Positions 61,941-64,000 of a stretch of DNA of 64,000 nt are shown here, in pieces; positions within the stretch are counted from its first letter, which is position 1, and the number at the start of each line of letters is the position of its first letter. Location: contig NZ_JAJCIA010000007.1 of NCBI RefSeq assembly GCF_020554845.1, positions 78,457 through 142,456 on the forward strand, written 5' to 3'. The notes under the pieces are model-generated. The model searched no databases. It saw nothing but the letters and a program-made list of their open reading frames with translations, and had not been told where the DNA came from. A program made the position numbers and the translations under genes. The DNA is from Blautia faecis (GTDB lineage Bacteria > Bacillota > Clostridia > Lachnospirales > Lachnospiraceae).

Positions 61941-63746
61941 TTATTTGACTTTAGCTTTTTTATTAAGTCCCCGTTTCTTAAGGATCTGGTTATAAAGAGC
62001 TTTCTGCTTTTTCGGAACTTTTACAGTAGCTTTTGGACTTGTATTTTTGAATGCGTTTTTGCCAATGTTCTTTAATGTAAGCCGGCTGGATTTGATGGTA
62101 ATGGAAGTAAGTTTTTTGCAGCCGTAGAATGCATTTTTACCTATTCTTACAATATTCTGACCAATTACCACTTTTTTCAGCTTACGGTTATTTTTGAAAG
62201 CATTGGTGGAAATTTCAGTTACTTTGTAGGTGGCACCTTTTATTTTTATTGTAGTTGGAATGATGACACTGGTTTTTACTTTATTTCCAATAAAGGCAAC
62301 TGTCTGGCTGGAAGAACGGCTGCTTGTAACTTTGTATATGTTTCCAGTTTTTTTATCTGTAATTTTTGTTCCAACTGAAACGGATGGAGTCGGTGTTACA
62401 GTTGGGGCAGAAGTGATTGCCGGTGTTGGTGTGGCTGTTGGAACCGGAGTCACGGTTGGCATTGGAAGCTTGGCAATTGTCTCAGTTCTCGTTACACCAC
62501 AAATAGTACAGGTGTATGTTTTTACGCCTTCTTCTGCAATTGTTGCAGGTTTGGTGATTACACCGTTATTCCAGGTGTGCTTGCCGGAAGCAGGAATTTC
62601 AGTTACATCTTTTTTGCTGTCACAGCGTGTGCAGTGATGGCTCTTGCTGCCGACTGTTTCGCAGGCAGCAGCGGTATCGATAGTCCAGTCGGAACTGTAA
62701 TCGTGACCTAATGCAGCAATTTCTTCTGTTTTAGTCTCGCTGCAGATGGTGCAGGTGTATTGTTTTACGCCAGTTTTAGTGCAGGTGGGGGGTGTGGTTA
62801 TTTTTCCATCGTCCCAGTGATTTTCACAATTATGTACTTTGACAGCAGCTGTCTGGTGCGCGGTCAGACCGTAAAGAGAAGCACTAATTGTAGTATCGCC
62901 TTCAGAAATTCCAGTTATGGAACCCGAAAGGGTAGCGACTGTCGAATCAGCAATTGTTAGATCTGGGGTATCAGTCACAAAAACAAATCTGGAACCCCAG
63001 TGTCCGAAAACGGAAATCGCTGGATCTGATACGGAAATGGAAGTGCTTTCACCTGTTTTTAAAGAATACTCATCTTTGTCAAAAGTAATATTAAAATTAG
63101 AAATTTTTGATGTTGCAACTGGAATTGTAAGGGTAGTTTCTGTGTTGTCTGCACTTACAGGGGTGGTATTAACTTTATCTCTGTATGCAAAATTTTCCAC
63201 CCAATAGTGAAAGCCATTGTAGTATACATGACCGATTCCGACACAGTTGAATTTAGAATTAAGCATATTTCGTCTGTGTCCCTGACCGGCGTAAAGCTCG
63301 TTATCTTCCCTCCAGCCGTCGTTGACACTGTCAGCAGTTCCATATCCCGCAGCTATATTTTCGCCTGCATAAGTATAATATACTGAATTTTCATAAAAGG
63401 CGGAGAAGGTGTCTTTGTTATTTGGACGTGTATGGGAATAAATAATTGCAATTTCAGCGGCCCTTTGCATAGCTGTTTTTTCCAGATCGTAATCATACTG
63501 CAATGGCTGCAGATTTGTGCAATATGTTTTGGTTGTATCGTCTTGCTTCCAATACCATGCGTCTGTGCTGCTTGTACGCATTTCATTGATCATATTCAGA
63601 ATTGTTCGTGCTTCTGTCTGTCCATATTGTACAGAAATGCTTACTGGCGTTGTGGCAGTTTCCGCCTTTACTTTAAAAGGAACCGCCAGAAACAGAAGCA
63701 TGGCAAAACAAAACCATAAATGATACAAATTTCTTTTTCTTTTCAT
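61941..63746 (-). CDS. Secreted CAP-domain protein with Cys-repeat and BspA-like leucine-rich repeats
   Basis: 601 aa from ATG 63746; AGGAGG is six bases before it but touches ATG 63752. Signal peptide ends near KVKA. CAP/SCP domain (about 45-190): YSHTRPNN, YAGENIAAGYG, GHRRNMLN. A Big2-like domain (about 210-300) follows, then three CxxC units ending in cysteine pairs (TCTICSETKTE, HCTRCDSKKD, TCTICGVTRTE), a Pro/Thr stalk, and LRR_5 repeats (ISTNAFKNNRKLKKVVI, IGKNAFYGCKKLTSITI). Likely surface-exposed and host-facing; the target is unknown. Confidence 0.88.
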   Translation of the reverse strand: MKRKRNLYHLWFCFAMLLFLAVPFKVKAETATTPVSISVQYGQTEARTILNMINEMRTSSTDAWYWKQDDTTKTYCTNLQPLQYDYDLEKTAMQRAAEIAIIYSHTRPNNKDTFSAFYENSVYYTYAGENIAAGYGTADSVNDGWREDNELYAGQGHRRNMLNSKFNCVGIGHVYYNGFHYWVENFAYRDKVNTTPVSADNTETTLTIPVATSKISNFNITFDKDEYSLKTGESTSISVSDPAISVFGHWGSRFVFVTDTPDLTIADSTVATLSGSITGISEGDTTISASLYGLTAHQTAAVKVHNCENHWDDGKITTPPTCTKTGVKQYTCTICSETKTEEIAALGHDYSSDWTIDTAAACETVGSKSHHCTRCDSKKDVTEIPASGKHTWNNGVITKPATIAEEGVKTYTCTICGVTRTETIAKLPMPTVTPVPTATPTPAITSAPTVTPTPSVSVGTKITDKKTGNIYKVTSSRSSSQTVAFIGNKVKTSVIIPTTIKIKGATYKVTEISTNAFKNNRKLKKVVIGQNIVRIGKNAFYGCKKLTSITIKSSRLTLKNIGKNAFKNTSPKATVKVPKKQKALYNQILKKRGLNKKAKVK

Positions 63747-64000
63747 GTTCATCCTCCTGGTGCTTTTATGGTATTTTGCTTTTGTGTTAGAGCTTGTTTC
63801 AACAAACTCTGGGAGAGGAAAATCCTCTCTGCCCGATAAAGATATTTTAGCACAAAAAATAAATATTTCTATACCTAAATAGTTAAAATAGAATATAGCT
63901 TTCGAAAAAAGAAGAAAATTTAAACATAAAAAAACACCGAAACCCTTGGCTTAACAGTGATAAGGAACTAATTTACTTATCAACTGTTAGCTGACGGTTT
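63747..64000 (-). terminator. Right-end non-coding region with a terminator-like hairpin
   Basis: No gene. TAACAGTGATAAG (63952-63964) pairs with CTTATCAACTGTTA (63976-63989) with one bulge; AAACC and GGTTT extend it to the window end. On the minus strand a GGTGTTTTTTT run follows, so it probably ends a minus-strand gene lying beyond the window. A GAGAGGA/TCCTCTC hairpin stands at 63813-63829. Confidence 0.45.

Noticed and set aside
63790..63812. Another palindromic-element end (AGAGCTTGTTTC)
   Set aside because: Only about 10 bases resemble the terminal repeat and no arm sequence follows.
1..64000. tRNA or rRNA genes
   Set aside because: No cloverleaf with GGTTCRAAYCC-type T-loop or rRNA-like conserved block was recognised by eye; a covariance search would be decisive.

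Overview
The window reads as chromosomal DNA of a low-GC, monoderm, anaerobic gut Firmicute of the Lachnospiraceae (Blautia-like). This inference rests on gene content and sequence style: AT-rich codon use, strong AGGAGG ribosome sites, a TadV/Z/A/B/C plus Flp pilus operon of the clostridial type, GlgC/GlgD, SpoVG, a type II GalT, ECF-type BioY and FolT, and InlB-repeat and BspA-like surface proteins. No tRNA, rRNA, CRISPR array, prophage or transposase gene was recognised.

Layout. 1-4.5 kb: 3' part of a GH5 glycanase, an EndoQ-like PHP nuclease, a small phosphodiesterase and an LrgAB operon. 4.6-6.9 kb: a small membrane protein, a WYL regulator and birA. 6.9-8.8 kb (minus): an ECF sigma factor, its zinc anti-sigma factor and a membrane protein; the sigma gene has no ATG/GTG/TTG and appears to start at ATT. 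9.1-15.7 kb: AlaX, an amidohydrolase, a repeat-domain lipoprotein, a THF riboswitch with folT, a GNAT enzyme and an SGNH hydrolase, interspersed with about 163-bp palindromic elements. 15.7-25.4 kb: an eleven-gene Tad pilus operon with two prepilin peptidases and an FHA protein. 25.5-33.2 kb: rhomboid protease, orphan histidine kinase, HIT protein, sigma-like factor, MurG, a beta-CASP hydrolase, a TSCPD protein and MTA/SAH nucleosidase with a palindromic element at its 3' end. 33.3-44.5 kb: a methyltransferase, a large surface protein, galT, an InlB-repeat SGNH protein, asnS and a YhaO/YhaN (SbcD/SbcC-like) pair whose ATPase has a degraded P-loop. 44.6-50 kb (minus): murC, then a cluster of perfect DnaA boxes, then a DnaD-domain protein, a DnaC/DnaI-like helicase loader and PRPP synthetase. 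50.3-54.6 kb: glgC-glgD, spoVG and a 3D-domain wall protein. 54.7-60.7 kb (minus): an orphan PduB-like shell protein and a LytTR/GHKL two-component system upstream of a heterodimeric ABC exporter. 60.8-64 kb: bioY behind a clear BirA operator, a DUF1284 protein and a secreted CAP/leucine-rich-repeat protein.

Links between genes. BirA (5.9 kb) very likely controls bioY (60.9 kb) through the inverted repeat at 60811-60842. The replication-loader pair sits next to a DnaA-box array, suggesting DnaA-dependent control. The sigma/anti-sigma operon has a possible self-recognised promoter. The dispersed palindromes touch gene ends, where they supply or abut stop codons, and share a central hairpin whose base pairs covary between copies.
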